This document shows, in pieces, positions 44,229-54,092 of a stretch of 64,000 bases of DNA. Source of the stretch: Denitrobacterium detoxificans. GTDB lineage: Bacteria; Actinomycetota; Coriobacteriia; Coriobacteriales; Eggerthellaceae. Location: positions 408,001 through 472,000 of the forward strand of contig NZ_CP011402.1 of assembly GCF_001643775.1 (NCBI RefSeq). Reading direction: 5' to 3'. Position 1 is the stretch's first letter. Each line of letters starts with the position of its first letter. The notes beneath the pieces were generated by a model. That model searched no databases, had not been told where the DNA came from, and saw only the letters and a program-made list of their open reading frames with translations. The translations under genes were made by a program, and so were the position numbers.

Positions 44229-46682
44229 ATGAAAGTAAGTTTGAAATGGCTGTCGCAGTACGTGGACGTGCCCGCCGATACGAAGGCGCTGTGCGACAAG
44301 CTCGATCTTACGGGCACGGGCGTCGAGGGCGTGGAAGAGCGCGCTGGCGGCTTTACGGGCGTCTACATTGGCGAAATCGTAGGCAAGGTGCCCCATCCGA
44401 ACAGTGATCATATGTTCATCACGCAGGTGAACGTGGGCGAGCGTAATGTCAATGCGCAGGGCGAGCCCGAGCCCCTGCAGATCGTCTGCGGCGCGCAGAA
44501 CTTCAACGAGGGCGACCGCGTTCCCGTTGCCATGATTGGCGCAGAGCTCCCCGTGGGCAAGATCAAGAAGAGCAAGCTGCGTGGCGAAGTGAGCATGGGC
44601 ATGAACTGCGGTCCGCGCGACCTGGGCTTCGAGGGCGATAACTACGGCCTCATCATCCTGCCCGAAGACGCGCCCCTGGGTATGGATTACGCCCAGTACG
44701 CCGGCCTGTCCGATCGCGTGCTCGATCTGGAGATCACGCCGAATCGCCCCGACTGCCTTTCTATGGAGGGCATGGCGCGCGAGATGGGCGCCATGTATCG
44801 TGTGCCCGTGAAGGACGCTACTGAGGGCTTCGAGCTTGTCGAGTCTGCTCCGGCTACCGATTCCCTGGTGGAAGTCGAAGTGGCCGATGCTTCTCGCTGC
44901 CCGCGCTACACGGCCCGCGTCATTCGCAACGTGAAGGTGGGTCCCAGCCCCGAATGGCTGGCGGAGCGCATTACCGCTGCTGGTGCGCGCCCCATCAACA
45001 ACGTCGTCGACATTACCAACTACGTGCTGTTCCTGCTGGGCCAGCCGCTGCATGCGTTCGATTTCGACAAGGTTGCCGCCAGCGGTAAGGCTCACATCGT
45101 TGTGCGCGCTGCCGAAGATGGCGAGAAGCTCACCACGCTCGACGGCGAAGAACGCGAACTCACCAACGACATGACGGTCATCGCTACGCCCGAGCGCGCC
45201 ATTGCGCTTGCTGGCGTTATGGGCGGTCTGGAAACCGAAGTCTCTGAGGAAACCACCACGGTGCTGCTCGAGGCTGCCACCTTCAGCCCCGCGCATACCA
45301 GCCGCACGAGCCGCAACTTGGGCCTCATCAGCGAATCGAGCATGCGCTACGAGCGTCGCGTCGACAATGCGACTATCGCCCGCAACGCCGATTTCGCCGC
45401 TGCGCTCATTGCCCAGGTTTGCGGTGGCGAGGTTTCGGAAGGCCTGGTCGACCAGTGGCTTCAGAAGACCGAACCCCACACCCTTACGTATCGTCACGAC
45501 CGTTGCCGTCAGATGATGGGTGCTGACATTCCTGCCGAGGAAGCCGTCGACATCCTCGAGCGCCTGGGTTGTGCGGTCGCGCTTTCCCAGGATGAGACGT
45601 ACACGGTTTCCGTGCCCACGTTCCGCCCCGACCTCGAGCGCGAAATCGACCTCTACGAAGAGGCCCTGCGCCTCTATGGCATGGAAAAGGTGCCCGGCAC
45701 GCTGCCTGGCGGTCGTGGCCGCATTGGCAAGCGCACCTGGGAAGAGCAGGTTACGGCGAAGCTGCATCTCACGATGCGCGCTAGCGGCGTAAACGAGACG
45801 CAGACGTATGCGTTCGCCAACCCCACGGACATGGAGCGCCTGCGCATGGTTCCCGCCGAGGGCGAGGAGGCCGTGGAGCTCATCAATCCCATCAACGCCG
45901 ACCAGTCGGTCATGCGTCAGAGCCTTATCCCCGGTCTGCTGCGTAGCGTTGCCTACAACCAGAACCATGGCGTTGCCAACATCCAGTTGTACGAGGTGGG
46001 CAATGTGTTTGCTGCCCACGAGGGTCGCAAGCTGCCCCGTCAGCGTACGAAGATCGCCTGCGTGCTTGCGGGTGCAATGACGGCTGATGGCTGGAATGTC
46101 GCAGCGCGCCCGTTTGATTTCTTCGACGGTAAGGGCATTCTGGAAAACATCGTTCGTGAGCTGGCGCTGCCCAAGGCTCGCTTCAAGGCGCTTGACGCGG
46201 AAGCTGCTCCGTTCCTGCAGCCGGGCCGTGCGGCAGAGCTGCAGGCAGGTGGCGCTCAGGTTGGTTGGGTTGGCGAGATCCATCCCCTGGCTGCTGATGC
46301 CTTCGAGGCGAATGCCCCCGTGGTTGCCTTCGAGCTCGACCTGGAAACCCTGGTGAAGGTCGCCCGCTTCGAGCGTGAGACCGAGGCCGTTCCCGAGTTC
46401 CCGCCTGCGTCCATCGACGTGGCATTCGTGGTTGACGAGGCCGTGACGTGCGAGAGGCTCATGCAGTGCATGACGAGCGCTGGTGGCAAGCTGCTGGGCA
46501 GCGCGCATCTGTTCGACGTGTATCGCGACGAAGAGCGCCTGGGTGCTGGCAAGAAGTCCATGGCCTTTGCTCTGGAATATCGCGCGGCCGACCATACGCT
46601 TTCCGGTGAGGAAATCGAGAAGGCCCATAATCGCCTGGTCAAGAAGGTTTGCGCTGCCACGGGCGCTGAAGTTCGCAGCTAG
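44229..46682 (+). CDS. pheT: Phenylalanyl-tRNA synthetase beta subunit
   Basis: The 817-residue protein starts MKVSLKWLSQYVDVP. It has the EMAP/tRNA-binding domain (about 40-155), the B3/B4 editing region, B5 with RHDRCRQMMG, a pseudo-catalytic core and a C-terminal anticodon-binding domain (PEFPPASIDVAFVV). AAAGGAAG precedes ATG at 44229. The 398-bp gap to pheS is unusual; the two genes are normally almost adjacent. A terminator follows. Confidence 0.95.
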   Translation: MKVSLKWLSQYVDVPADTKALCDKLDLTGTGVEGVEERAGGFTGVYIGEIVGKVPHPNSDHMFITQVNVGERNVNAQGEPEPLQIVCGAQNFNEGDRVPVAMIGAELPVGKIKKSKLRGEVSMGMNCGPRDLGFEGDNYGLIILPEDAPLGMDYAQYAGLSDRVLDLEITPNRPDCLSMEGMAREMGAMYRVPVKDATEGFELVESAPATDSLVEVEVADASRCPRYTARVIRNVKVGPSPEWLAERITAAGARPINNVVDITNYVLFLLGQPLHAFDFDKVAASGKAHIVVRAAEDGEKLTTLDGEERELTNDMTVIATPERAIALAGVMGGLETEVSEETTTVLLEAATFSPAHTSRTSRNLGLISESSMRYERRVDNATIARNADFAAALIAQVCGGEVSEGLVDQWLQKTEPHTLTYRHDRCRQMMGADIPAEEAVDILERLGCAVALSQDETYTVSVPTFRPDLEREIDLYEEALRLYGMEKVPGTLPGGRGRIGKRTWEEQVTAKLHLTMRASGVNETQTYAFANPTDMERLRMVPAEGEEAVELINPINADQSVMRQSLIPGLLRSVAYNQNHGVANIQLYEVGNVFAAHEGRKLPRQRTKIACVLAGAMTADGWNVAARPFDFFDGKGILENIVRELALPKARFKALDAEAAPFLQPGRAAELQAGGAQVGWVGEIHPLAADAFEANAPVVAFELDLETLVKVARFERETEAVPEFPPASIDVAFVVDEAVTCERLMQCMTSAGGKLLGSAHLFDVYRDEERLGAGKKSMAFALEYRAADHTLSGEEIEKAHNRLVKKVCAATGAEVRS

Positions 46683-46705
46683 CGAACCGTTCCATACGCC
46701 TTGTG

Positions 46706-46740
46706 CGCCCTGCTCCCGCATCACGGGGGCAGGGCGTTTT
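46706..46740 (+). terminator. Terminator of pheT
   Basis: CGCCCTGCTCCCG pairs with CGGGGGCAGGGCG (one mismatch), then TTTT. Confidence 0.85.
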
Positions 46741-46756
46741 GCATTGGGGCATAGAA

Positions 46757-46781
46757 AAGGCGCTGGGGTTTCCAGCGCCTT
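46757..46781 (-). terminator. Terminator of the FKBP gene
   Basis: AAGGCGCTGG and CCAGCGCCTT form a 10-bp stem; on the - strand TTTTC follows. Confidence 0.75.
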
Positions 46782-46826
46782 GAATGGGACGGCTCTGCGC
46801 CGCCTCTTGCTTGTGTCGCTATGCGC

Positions 46827-47255
46827 CTAGTCGCAGATCTCCACGAGGGTGATTTCGAAGTTCAGCGCCTGGCCGGCGAGCTCGTGGTTCATATCGAACG
46901 TCACGATGCCGTCTTCCATGGAAACGACCTTCACGGGGAAGGGCTGGCCGCCAGGGCCCTGCATATACACGGTCTGGCCAACGGGAAGCTGGTCGGCGTT
47001 GGGGATCTGGTCGGCGGGGACCTTCTGCACCAGCTGCTCGTCGCGTTCGCCATAGGCCTGGTCAGCGGGGATGTGAACCGTCTTGGTCTCGTCCTTTTCC
47101 ATGTCCTTTACGGCGGCGTCGAAACCGGGGATCATCTGGCCAGCCATGCACGTGAACTCAATGGGTTCGCCGCGCTTTACGCTGGAGTCGAATTCGGTAC
47201 CATCGTCGAGCGTGCCGACGTAATGCACTTTAACGCGCTTGCCCTCGTTGCTCAT
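46827..47255 (-). CDS. FKBP-type peptidyl-prolyl isomerase, SlyD-like
   Basis: ATG at 47255 gives 142 residues; the longer frame has no RBS. It opens with KVHYVGTLDDGTEFDSS, then GQMIPGFDAAVKDME. An inserted domain of about 60 residues (HIPADQAYGERDEQ to MQGPGG) sits before NHELAGQALNFEITL, as in SlyD/FkpB. There is no His-rich tail. It helps protein folding in the cytoplasm and may act as a chaperone. Confidence 0.92.
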   Translation of the reverse strand: MSNEGKRVKVHYVGTLDDGTEFDSSVKRGEPIEFTCMAGQMIPGFDAAVKDMEKDETKTVHIPADQAYGERDEQLVQKVPADQIPNADQLPVGQTVYMQGPGGQPFPVKVVSMEDGIVTFDMNHELAGQALNFEITLVEICD

Positions 47256-47404
47256 GGGGCATCCTTTCTGTCTGGGGTGCGGGTTTCGTTCCCGCATGGT
47301 GGCTAAGTCTAGCGTACTTTACGCACAATGGGTACCTTGTCCCCTCCTTTGCGCATACTCGGTGAATACTCCGTGGCGACGAAAAACACTCCTGGACTTT
47401 GTGC

Positions 47405-47460
47405 TATATTCCCCACACTGCATAAAACAGTGCAAATATATAAAAATCTTGCATAATGAA
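47405..47460 (+). promoter_or_regulatory. argC -10 and candidate ArgR operator
   Basis: TATATT at 47405-47410 is a possible -10. Just downstream, TGCATAAAACAGTGCA (47419-47434) and TTGCATAATGAA (about 47450) resemble ARG-box half-sites. TGCATAAAACA occurs again, inverted, before argR (52044-52054). Confidence 0.45.
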
Positions 47461-47472
47461 GGAGGTTCAAGA

Positions 47473-48534
47473 ATGGTTTTTAAAGCTGGCGTAGTTGGCG
47501 CAGCGGGGTTCGCGGGGGTCGAACTCGTCCGACGAATCATCGAGCATCCTTCATTCGAACTCAGCATTATAACGAGCGATTCCGATGCGGGGCAGTCGCT
47601 TGCAAGTGTGTACCCGGCATTCGCGGGAATTACCGACATTGCGTTCTCCCGTCACGATGACCCTGCTCTCGAAGGGCTCGACGTTGCGTTTCTTGCCGTT
47701 CCGCATACGGCTTCGCTTGCGGTCACGCCGCGCCTCATCGCCGCCGGCGTTACGGTCATCGATCTTTCCGCCGACTATCGCCTGAAAGATCCCGACCTCT
47801 ACGAGAAGTGGTACGGCGTGCCCCATACGTCAACGGAGCTGCTTGCCCAGGCTGCCTTTGGCTTGCCCGAGCTGGCAGCGGGGGAACTGCAGCAGGCCGC
47901 CCAGCTTCACGCGCAGGGCAAGGCCGCGCTGGTAGCGTGTGCGGGTTGCTATCCCACGGCCAGTTCGCTCGCCGCGTTTCCCGCGGTGCATGCCGGCATC
48001 GTCGAGGGCGTCATCAACGTTCACGCGGTCTCGGGCGTCACAGGTGCGGGCAAGAAGCCTTCGTCGCGTACGCATTACTGCCATGCTAGCCAGGGCGCGG
48101 AGGCGTACGGCGTGGGAACGCATCGTCACACACCTGAAATCGAGCAGATTCTCTCGGCTCCGGGGCGCGTTATGTTCGTCCCGCACCTGGTGCCCATGAA
48201 TCGCGGCATTCTCTCCACGGTCAGCATGCAGGTGGCTTCTGCCGCGAGCGATTTTACGCTTCAGGTGGCGCATCAGCTGTATGCCGATTTCTACGCTGCG
48301 AGCCAGTTCGTGACGGTGTTGCCCTTGGGCAGCCAGCCTCACACCAGTAGCGTTGCGGGCACGAACAATGCGCATATTGGCGTGGGCTATCGTGCGGAAA
48401 CGCGCAGCCTGGTGGTTACGTGCGCCATCGACAATTTAGGCAAGGGTGCAGCCGACCAGGCTATTCAGTGCGCAAACATCGTATTTGGGCTGTCAGAGGG
48501 CGAAGGCCTTTCGTCTGTGGCCCTTCCCGTGTAG
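47473..48534 (+). CDS. argC: N-acetyl-gamma-glutamyl-phosphate reductase
   Basis: ATG at 47473 has AAGGAGG upstream and gives 353 residues. It has GAAGFAGVELVRR, FLAVPHTAS, IDLSADYRLKD and the catalytic Cys in ACAGCYPTA near 157. It reduces N-acetylglutamyl phosphate with NADPH, the third step of ornithine synthesis. It heads argC-J-B-D. Confidence 0.96.
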   Translation: MVFKAGVVGAAGFAGVELVRRIIEHPSFELSIITSDSDAGQSLASVYPAFAGITDIAFSRHDDPALEGLDVAFLAVPHTASLAVTPRLIAAGVTVIDLSADYRLKDPDLYEKWYGVPHTSTELLAQAAFGLPELAAGELQQAAQLHAQGKAALVACAGCYPTASSLAAFPAVHAGIVEGVINVHAVSGVTGAGKKPSSRTHYCHASQGAEAYGVGTHRHTPEIEQILSAPGRVMFVPHLVPMNRGILSTVSMQVASAASDFTLQVAHQLYADFYAASQFVTVLPLGSQPHTSSVAGTNNAHIGVGYRAETRSLVVTCAIDNLGKGAADQAIQCANIVFGLSEGEGLSSVALPV

Positions 48535-48543
48535 GAGCAAATC

Positions 48544-49806
48544 ATGGATTGTATTGAACTTAGCACCATTGAAGACGGAAGCGTGGTAAGCGCCGCGGGC
48601 TTCCGTGCGGCGGGTTTGCATGCGGGCTTCCGCAAGAACCCGCAGCGCTACGACGTGGCCCTGCTGGAAGCCGACGAGCTGTGCGTCGTAGCTGGCACGT
48701 TCACGCAGAATGTGTTTTGCTCGGCTCCCGTTCAGGTGTGCAAGGCTCGCCTGGGCAACCGTGGGTATGGCATGGCTCGCGCTGTCGTTATCAACTCGGG
48801 CATTGCCAATGCCGCCACGGGCCCCGAAGGCCTGCGCCGTGCGCGCAAGTCGGCGCGTATCGTGGCGGGTGCGGTAGGCTGCGCCGAAGACGACGTGCTT
48901 GTGGCCTCCACGGGCGTCATTGGCGTTCAGCTTCCCATGGAGCCGTACAAGAATTACGCGGCTCAGCTGCATGAAAGCGCATCGGCGTCCGCCCAATCGG
49001 GTCATGATGCCGCGCGCGCCACCATGACCACCGATACGCATCCCAAGGAATACGCGGTCAGCTACGTAAGCTCCGCTCCGGGGCTCCAGGGCGTCACGTT
49101 CACCGTTGGCGGCATGGCGAAGGGCTCGGGCATGATCATGCCGAACATGGCTACCATGATTTCGTGCATCACCACCGACGCTCCCTTGTCGGGCCCCGTT
49201 GCCCATCAGGTCCTGCTCGACGTGGTGAACCAGACGTTCAACAAGGTCACCGTCGATTCCGACACTTCCACCAATGACACGTGCCTTCTGCTTGCCAGTG
49301 GTAAAGCTGCTCCATCTGCCATGGCCGAATTCACTCAGGATTCGCAGGCGCTGGCCGAGTTCCGCAGCGCTCTGCTTGCCGTGTGCACGTGGCTTGCCCG
49401 CGATATGGCTCGCGATGGCGAAGGCGCTTCCAAACTGGTCACGGTGAACGTTTCCGATGCGGCGAACAATGCCGATGCCGACGAAGTCGCTCGTTCCATC
49501 GCCAATTCGCCCTTGGTGAAAACGGCCATCTATGGGCATGATGCCAACTGGGGCCGCATTGCCGCGGCTGCGGGCAAGACGCATGCCGCGTTCCAACAGG
49601 AAGACGTCAACATTGCCATCATGGGCATGCCGGTGTGCCAGGCAGGCCTCCCTGTGAAGTTCAGCGAGGAAGAGGCGCTCGCGCGCTTCGAGGAGCCCGA
49701 AATTGTCATCGATGTGGACCTGGGCTCGGGCGATGCCGCTACCACGGTCTGGACCTGCGATTTCACGCACGAATACATTACGATCAACGGAGATTACCGC
49801 TCATGA
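48544..49806 (+). CDS. argJ: Ornithine acetyltransferase / glutamate N-acetyltransferase
   Basis: The 420-residue precursor has the self-cleavage region KGSGMIMPNMATM, with Thr near 204 as the expected new N-terminus. It transfers acetyl from acetylornithine to glutamate, so the pathway can recycle acetate; some members also use acetyl-CoA. No argA or argE was seen, which fits the cyclic route. Its stop overlaps the argB start (ATGA). Confidence 0.96.
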   Translation: MDCIELSTIEDGSVVSAAGFRAAGLHAGFRKNPQRYDVALLEADELCVVAGTFTQNVFCSAPVQVCKARLGNRGYGMARAVVINSGIANAATGPEGLRRARKSARIVAGAVGCAEDDVLVASTGVIGVQLPMEPYKNYAAQLHESASASAQSGHDAARATMTTDTHPKEYAVSYVSSAPGLQGVTFTVGGMAKGSGMIMPNMATMISCITTDAPLSGPVAHQVLLDVVNQTFNKVTVDSDTSTNDTCLLLASGKAAPSAMAEFTQDSQALAEFRSALLAVCTWLARDMARDGEGASKLVTVNVSDAANNADADEVARSIANSPLVKTAIYGHDANWGRIAAAAGKTHAAFQQEDVNIAIMGMPVCQAGLPVKFSEEEALARFEEPEIVIDVDLGSGDAATTVWTCDFTHEYITINGDYRS

Positions 49807-50750
49807 AGTTTGCGAAGGACACTCAGCTGCGTGCCAATCTGCACGCCGATGCGGAAACGCTGGCCGAGGCGCTTCCCTGGATCAAGGAAGCCACGGGCAA
49901 GACCGTGGTCATCAAGTACGGTGGCAGCGCCATGGAAGACCCCGAGCTTCGCGCGAAGGTCATGAGCGATATCGTCCTGCTGAAGATCATTGGCCTGAAC
50001 CCCGTGCTCGTGCATGGCGGTGGCAAGGCCATCAACAAGGCGTTCGAGCGCTATGCCTTTCCCGTCGAGTTCAAGGATGGCCTGCGCGTTACGTCGCCCG
50101 AAGCCATGGACGTCGTGCGCATGGTACTCGTAGGCGAGGTCAATCAGAATCTCGTGCGCGATTTGAACGAACACGGCAACCTGGCCGTTGGCGTATCCGG
50201 TGGTGATGGCGGTACCATCGTCGCCCGTCAGCTTGCGCCGGAGTACGGTCGCGTGGGCGAAATCGTGCAGGTGAATGTTGAATACCTGAACGCGCTCATC
50301 GAAAAGGACTACATTCCCGTGGTGGCTGGCGTGGCCCAGGGCCTCGACGGTGGCTATTACAACATCAACGCCGACGTGGCGGCTGGAGCTATTGCTGGCG
50401 CTATCGGGGCGCATAAGTTCATTGCCCTCACCGACGTCGATGGCGTGTATTACGACTACCCGAATCGCGATTCGCTCATTTCCAATATGACGCGCGACGA
50501 GGCGCGCGCGATGGTCCAGAGCGGCTCTATCGACACGGGCATGATTCCCAAGCTAAAGAGCTGCATCGATGCGCTCGATGCGGGCGTCATGCGCGCACAT
50601 GTCATCAATGGCAAAACGCCCCATGCGCTCTTGCTCGAGCTGCTTACCAACACGGGCGTGGGCACGGTCATTCACGGAACCGAGGAAAGCTACGAACGGG
50701 AAATGCATCCGCTGGGCGCGTTCGCTTCCAAGCTTTCGGTTAATCAATAA
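49803..50750 (+). CDS. argB: Acetylglutamate kinase
   Basis: ATG at 49803 overlaps the argJ stop, giving 315 residues. It has VVIKYGGSAME, LVHGGGKAIN and IALTDVDGVYYD, and the GMIPKLKSC block near the end. It phosphorylates N-acetylglutamate. The N-terminal helix of about 30 residues fits the arginine-inhibited hexameric type. Confidence 0.96.
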   Translation: MKFAKDTQLRANLHADAETLAEALPWIKEATGKTVVIKYGGSAMEDPELRAKVMSDIVLLKIIGLNPVLVHGGGKAINKAFERYAFPVEFKDGLRVTSPEAMDVVRMVLVGEVNQNLVRDLNEHGNLAVGVSGGDGGTIVARQLAPEYGRVGEIVQVNVEYLNALIEKDYIPVVAGVAQGLDGGYYNINADVAAGAIAGAIGAHKFIALTDVDGVYYDYPNRDSLISNMTRDEARAMVQSGSIDTGMIPKLKSCIDALDAGVMRAHVINGKTPHALLLELLTNTGVGTVIHGTEESYEREMHPLGAFASKLSVNQ

Positions 50751-50770
50751 CGCAATCCAAGGAGGAATCC

Positions 50771-51997
50771 ATGTCTCTGGAGGAACAGAAGCAGCTTGAG
50801 TCCGAATACGTGATGGGTACGTTCGCCCGCAAGCCCGTCTGCCTGGTGGAAGGTCAGGGCATGCACGTTGCAGACGATGCCGGTCGCGATTATCTCGACT
50901 TCATCGGCGGCATTGGCGTATGCAGCTTGGGGCATTGCCATCCTGCGGTGGTCGCGGCCGTGCAGGAACAGGCTGGCAAGCTCATGCATGTGAGCAACTA
51001 CTACTACATCGAAAAGCGTGGGGAAGTGGCAAAGCTCCTTTCCGATGCGTTGAACTATGTGCCTGCGGGCGAAAGCGCATCCGCCGAACAGTGGAAGACG
51101 TTCTTCGCGAACTCGGGCGCCGAAGCGAACGAGTGCATGATGAAACTTGCTCGCCTCTATGCCCGCGTAAAGGGAAATGGCGGCACCACCATCGTCACGC
51201 TCGACGGTAGCTTCCATGGCCGCACCATGGAAACGCTTGCTGCTACGGCCCAGCCTGCCAAGCAGGAGAGCTTCCAGCCCTTGCCCGGCGGTTTCGTGCA
51301 CGTGAAGCCCAACGATGCTCAGGCTCTGCGCGCTATGTTCGATCAGCTGGGTTCAGAGATCTGCGCATTCATGTTCGAGCCCATTCAGGGCGAGAGCGGC
51401 GTGCATCCCTGCGAACCGGAATATCTTCAGCTTGCGCAGGAGCTGTGCCGTGAAGTGGGTGCGCTCATGATCGCCGACGAAGTGCAGACGGGCGTCTATC
51501 GTACGGGCACGCCGTTCGCGTTCCAGCAGATGGGAATCCAGCCCGACATCGTGTCTATCGCCAAGGGCATTGCCGACGGTTTCCCCATGGGGGCATGCGC
51601 TGCTCGTGCCCAGGTGGCCGACGCGTTCAATCCCGGCGACCATGGCTCTACGTTTGGCGGCAGCAACCTGGCCATCGCCGCTGCTTGCGCCACGCTGAGC
51701 GAGCTTGCCGCGGGCACATTCACGGAAAGCGTGCCTCGCGTGGGCGCCTATCTGAAGGAACGTCTGGCGCAGCTTCCCGCCGTTACGCAGGTGCGGGGTA
51801 GGGGCCTTATGGTTGCATGCGATATCGCCCAGCCGCTCGAAGCTCCTGCGGTGGTTCAAAGTGGCCTTGCGCAAGGCTTGCTCCTGAATGCCACGGGCCT
51901 GCATACCCTTCGTTTCCTGCCTCCCTTGGTATGCTCTGAGCAGGAAATAGACACGCTTATGGAAAAACTAGGCGTGATTATGCAGATTTGTGGCTAG
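50771..51997 (+). CDS. argD: Acetylornithine aminotransferase
   Basis: The 408-residue class III PLP enzyme has VEGQGMHVADDAGRDYLDF, NSGAEANECMMK, FHGRTMETL and the lysine near 264 in SIAKGIADGFPMG. It makes N-acetylornithine from the semialdehyde and may also serve in lysine synthesis. AAGGAGG precedes ATG. Confidence 0.95.
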   Translation: MSLEEQKQLESEYVMGTFARKPVCLVEGQGMHVADDAGRDYLDFIGGIGVCSLGHCHPAVVAAVQEQAGKLMHVSNYYYIEKRGEVAKLLSDALNYVPAGESASAEQWKTFFANSGAEANECMMKLARLYARVKGNGGTTIVTLDGSFHGRTMETLAATAQPAKQESFQPLPGGFVHVKPNDAQALRAMFDQLGSEICAFMFEPIQGESGVHPCEPEYLQLAQELCREVGALMIADEVQTGVYRTGTPFAFQQMGIQPDIVSIAKGIADGFPMGACAARAQVADAFNPGDHGSTFGGSNLAIAAACATLSELAAGTFTESVPRVGAYLKERLAQLPAVTQVRGRGLMVACDIAQPLEAPAVVQSGLAQGLLLNATGLHTLRFLPPLVCSEQEIDTLMEKLGVIMQICG

Positions 51998-52023
51998 GGT
52001 TACTTTTTTCTGCTAAAGTACGT

Positions 52024-52072
52024 GCATGTTGCGTTTGAAGTCGTGTTTTATGCATACTTAAGCGCAACATGC
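52024..52072 (+). promoter_or_regulatory. Inverted repeat and ARG-like motif before argR
   Basis: GCATGTTGCG (52024-52033) and CGCAACATGC (52063-52072) are a perfect 10-bp inverted repeat. Between them TGTTTTATGCA (52044-52054) is the complement of the argC-leader motif. A role in ArgR control is inferred. Confidence 0.45.
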
Positions 52073-52128
52073 TTAGTATTATTGGATATAGGCAACGTAA
52101 ATTTTCATTTTAGGTGAATTAGGAAGTC

Positions 52129-52557
52129 ATGAAGAAGCGCACTCAAAGGCACGAGGTTATTCGCGAAATCGTTCGCGATAATAACATTCGTACGCAGCGC
52201 GACTTGGCTGAAAAGCTCCAGGAAGCTGGTCATGACTGCACGCAGGCTACCATTTCCCGCGACATCACCGATATGGAACTGCTTAAATCCAAGGAAGGCT
52301 TCTACGTTCTCCCCGAAGACATGCGTCTTCAGCACATGGTTGTTGAACTGGTAGAAGAAGTCTACACGGCTGGTTATCTGGTTATCGTGCGCACCTTCCC
52401 GGGTGGCGCTGCAGGCGTCGCTGGCGCCATCGATAACGCTGGCCTCAATGGTTCGCTCGGCACCGTTGCCGGCGACAACACCATCATGATCGCAGCTCGT
52501 ACGCCCGAAGATGCTCTGAACATCAAGGCCGAGCTCGACGGTCTCCGACGACGTTAG
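52129..52557 (+). CDS. argR: Arginine repressor
   Basis: The 142-residue protein starts MKKRTQRHEVIREIVRDN, with a winged HTH in the first 65 residues (TQRDLAEKLQEAG, then TQATISRDI). The C-terminal domain has the arginine-binding GGAAGVAGAIDNAGL and the late GTVAGDNTIMIAART. It represses arg genes as a hexamer when arginine is bound. It lies inside the cluster between argD and argG. Confidence 0.95.
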   Translation: MKKRTQRHEVIREIVRDNNIRTQRDLAEKLQEAGHDCTQATISRDITDMELLKSKEGFYVLPEDMRLQHMVVELVEEVYTAGYLVIVRTFPGGAAGVAGAIDNAGLNGSLGTVAGDNTIMIAARTPEDALNIKAELDGLRRR

Positions 52558-52671
52558 TCGTCTACTTCTGTTTGGGCTGAAAGCCCGCCTCCATCCCCTG
52601 TATAGCCATAGGCATATCGCTGCCTTCTATGCACTCTAGCTACCCGTATGCCCAGGTAGCACTCAAATCGT

Positions 52672-52694
52672 ATTCAAAAAAATGAATATATGCA
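52672..52694 (+). promoter_or_regulatory. Candidate ARG box before argG
   Basis: ATTCA-AAAAAA-TGAAT followed by ATATGCAG. AATGAATATATGCA resembles the Bacillus ARG box (CATGAATAAAAATKCAAK). It is about 30 bp before the argG start. Confidence 0.45.
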
Positions 52695-52721
52695 GCGAAA
52701 GCTGCGAAAGGATTGATTGTC

Positions 52722-53981
52722 ATGACCAAGGAAAAAGTTATTCTCGCGTACTCGGGTGGCCTCGACACCTCCTGCTGCATCAAGTGGCTTCAGGTTGCCA
52801 TGAACCTCGACGTCATCGCTGTTGTGGGCGAAGTTGGCCAGGAGCATGACGGCCTGGAAAAGGTGAAGGCGAAGGCCCTGCGCATGGGCGCTATCGACTG
52901 CATCGTCGCGGACATGCGGGACGATTTCGCCGACAACTTCCTTACGAAGGCCATTGCGGCGAACGCCATGTACGAGAACAAGTATCCGCTGCTCTCCGCC
53001 CTGTCCAGGCCCGCTATCGCAAAGTATCTGGTGCAGGCCGCCCATACGTATGGCGCAAAGTACGTGGCTCACGGCTGCACGGGCAAGGGCAACGACCAGG
53101 TGCGCTTCGAGAACAGCATCGCCATGCTCGACCCCACGCTTACCATCCTCGCTCCGGTAAGGGACTGGGAGTTCAACACCAGGCCCCAGGAAATGGAATG
53201 GGCGGCCGCTCACGGTGTGGAAGTTCCCACCACCAAGGCCTCTCCGTATTCCATCGACGATAATCTGTTCGGCCGTGCCATCGAATGCGGCATCCTCGAG
53301 GACCCCTGGGCGGAGCCTCCTGCGGACATCTACACCATGACGGTCGACCCGCAGGATGCCCCCGATGCTCCCGAGTATGTGGACATCGACTTTGAGCAGG
53401 GTGTTCCCGTAGCCATCAACGGCAAGAAGATGTCCATGAAGGACATCGTCATGGACATGAACGAAATCGCCGGTCGGAATGGCTATGGCCGCATCGACAT
53501 GGTTGAGAACAGGCTCGTGGGCCTGAAGAGCAGGGAAGTGTACGAGTGCCCCGCAGCTCTGGCGCTCATCATGGCTCATAAGGGCCTGGAAGACCTCTGC
53601 CTCGAGCGCGAGGTGCTGCACGCCAAGCTCGATCTCGAGCAGAAGTGGGCGGTTTCGGTGTACTACGGCGAGTGGTTTGGCCCGCTCAAGCAGGCTATCG
53701 ACGCGTTCATGGCGAACACGCAGCAGTGCGTGACGGGTACCGTGAAGCTGAAGTTCTACAAGGGCAATTGCACCGTGGTCGGCCGCAAGAGCGAGTACTC
53801 GCTGTACAACCCCTCTTTGGCCACGTATTCCGAGGGCGACACGTTCAATCACAAGGCTGCTGCTGGCTTCCTCGAGATCAACGGTCTGTCCGCGCGCAAC
53901 TGGGCTGCCAATAGGGCTAAAATGGGCGCGCTGAACGATTCCACGAGCGTTTGCCAGCCCCATATCATCGACGAGGATTAA
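52722..53981 (+). CDS. argG: Argininosuccinate synthase
   Basis: ATG at 52722 gives 419 residues. It has the pyrophosphatase-like ILAYSGGLDTS near 9-19, HGCTGKGNDQVRFE, and SPYSIDDNLFGR. It joins citrulline and aspartate with ATP. A GAAAGG site lies upstream. The gene probably has its own promoter after argR. No argF for citrulline formation is in the window. Confidence 0.97.
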   Translation: MTKEKVILAYSGGLDTSCCIKWLQVAMNLDVIAVVGEVGQEHDGLEKVKAKALRMGAIDCIVADMRDDFADNFLTKAIAANAMYENKYPLLSALSRPAIAKYLVQAAHTYGAKYVAHGCTGKGNDQVRFENSIAMLDPTLTILAPVRDWEFNTRPQEMEWAAAHGVEVPTTKASPYSIDDNLFGRAIECGILEDPWAEPPADIYTMTVDPQDAPDAPEYVDIDFEQGVPVAINGKKMSMKDIVMDMNEIAGRNGYGRIDMVENRLVGLKSREVYECPAALALIMAHKGLEDLCLEREVLHAKLDLEQKWAVSVYYGEWFGPLKQAIDAFMANTQQCVTGTVKLKFYKGNCTVVGRKSEYSLYNPSLATYSEGDTFNHKAAAGFLEINGLSARNWAANRAKMGALNDSTSVCQPHIIDED

Positions 53982-54092
53982 TCATTTCGTCTTGCGTATG
54001 AGCAGCTGCGCTCCAGGCGCGCTCTCTCGTGGTGCGGCGGTCCGCAAACTCGCCGCCGCCCCGTAGGTCGAATAACGAGAAAAGGTAGTTTC

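Noticed and set aside
43980..46724. 914-aa open frame on the - strand
   Set aside because: Opposite pheT and the minisatellite; an artefact of codon bias.
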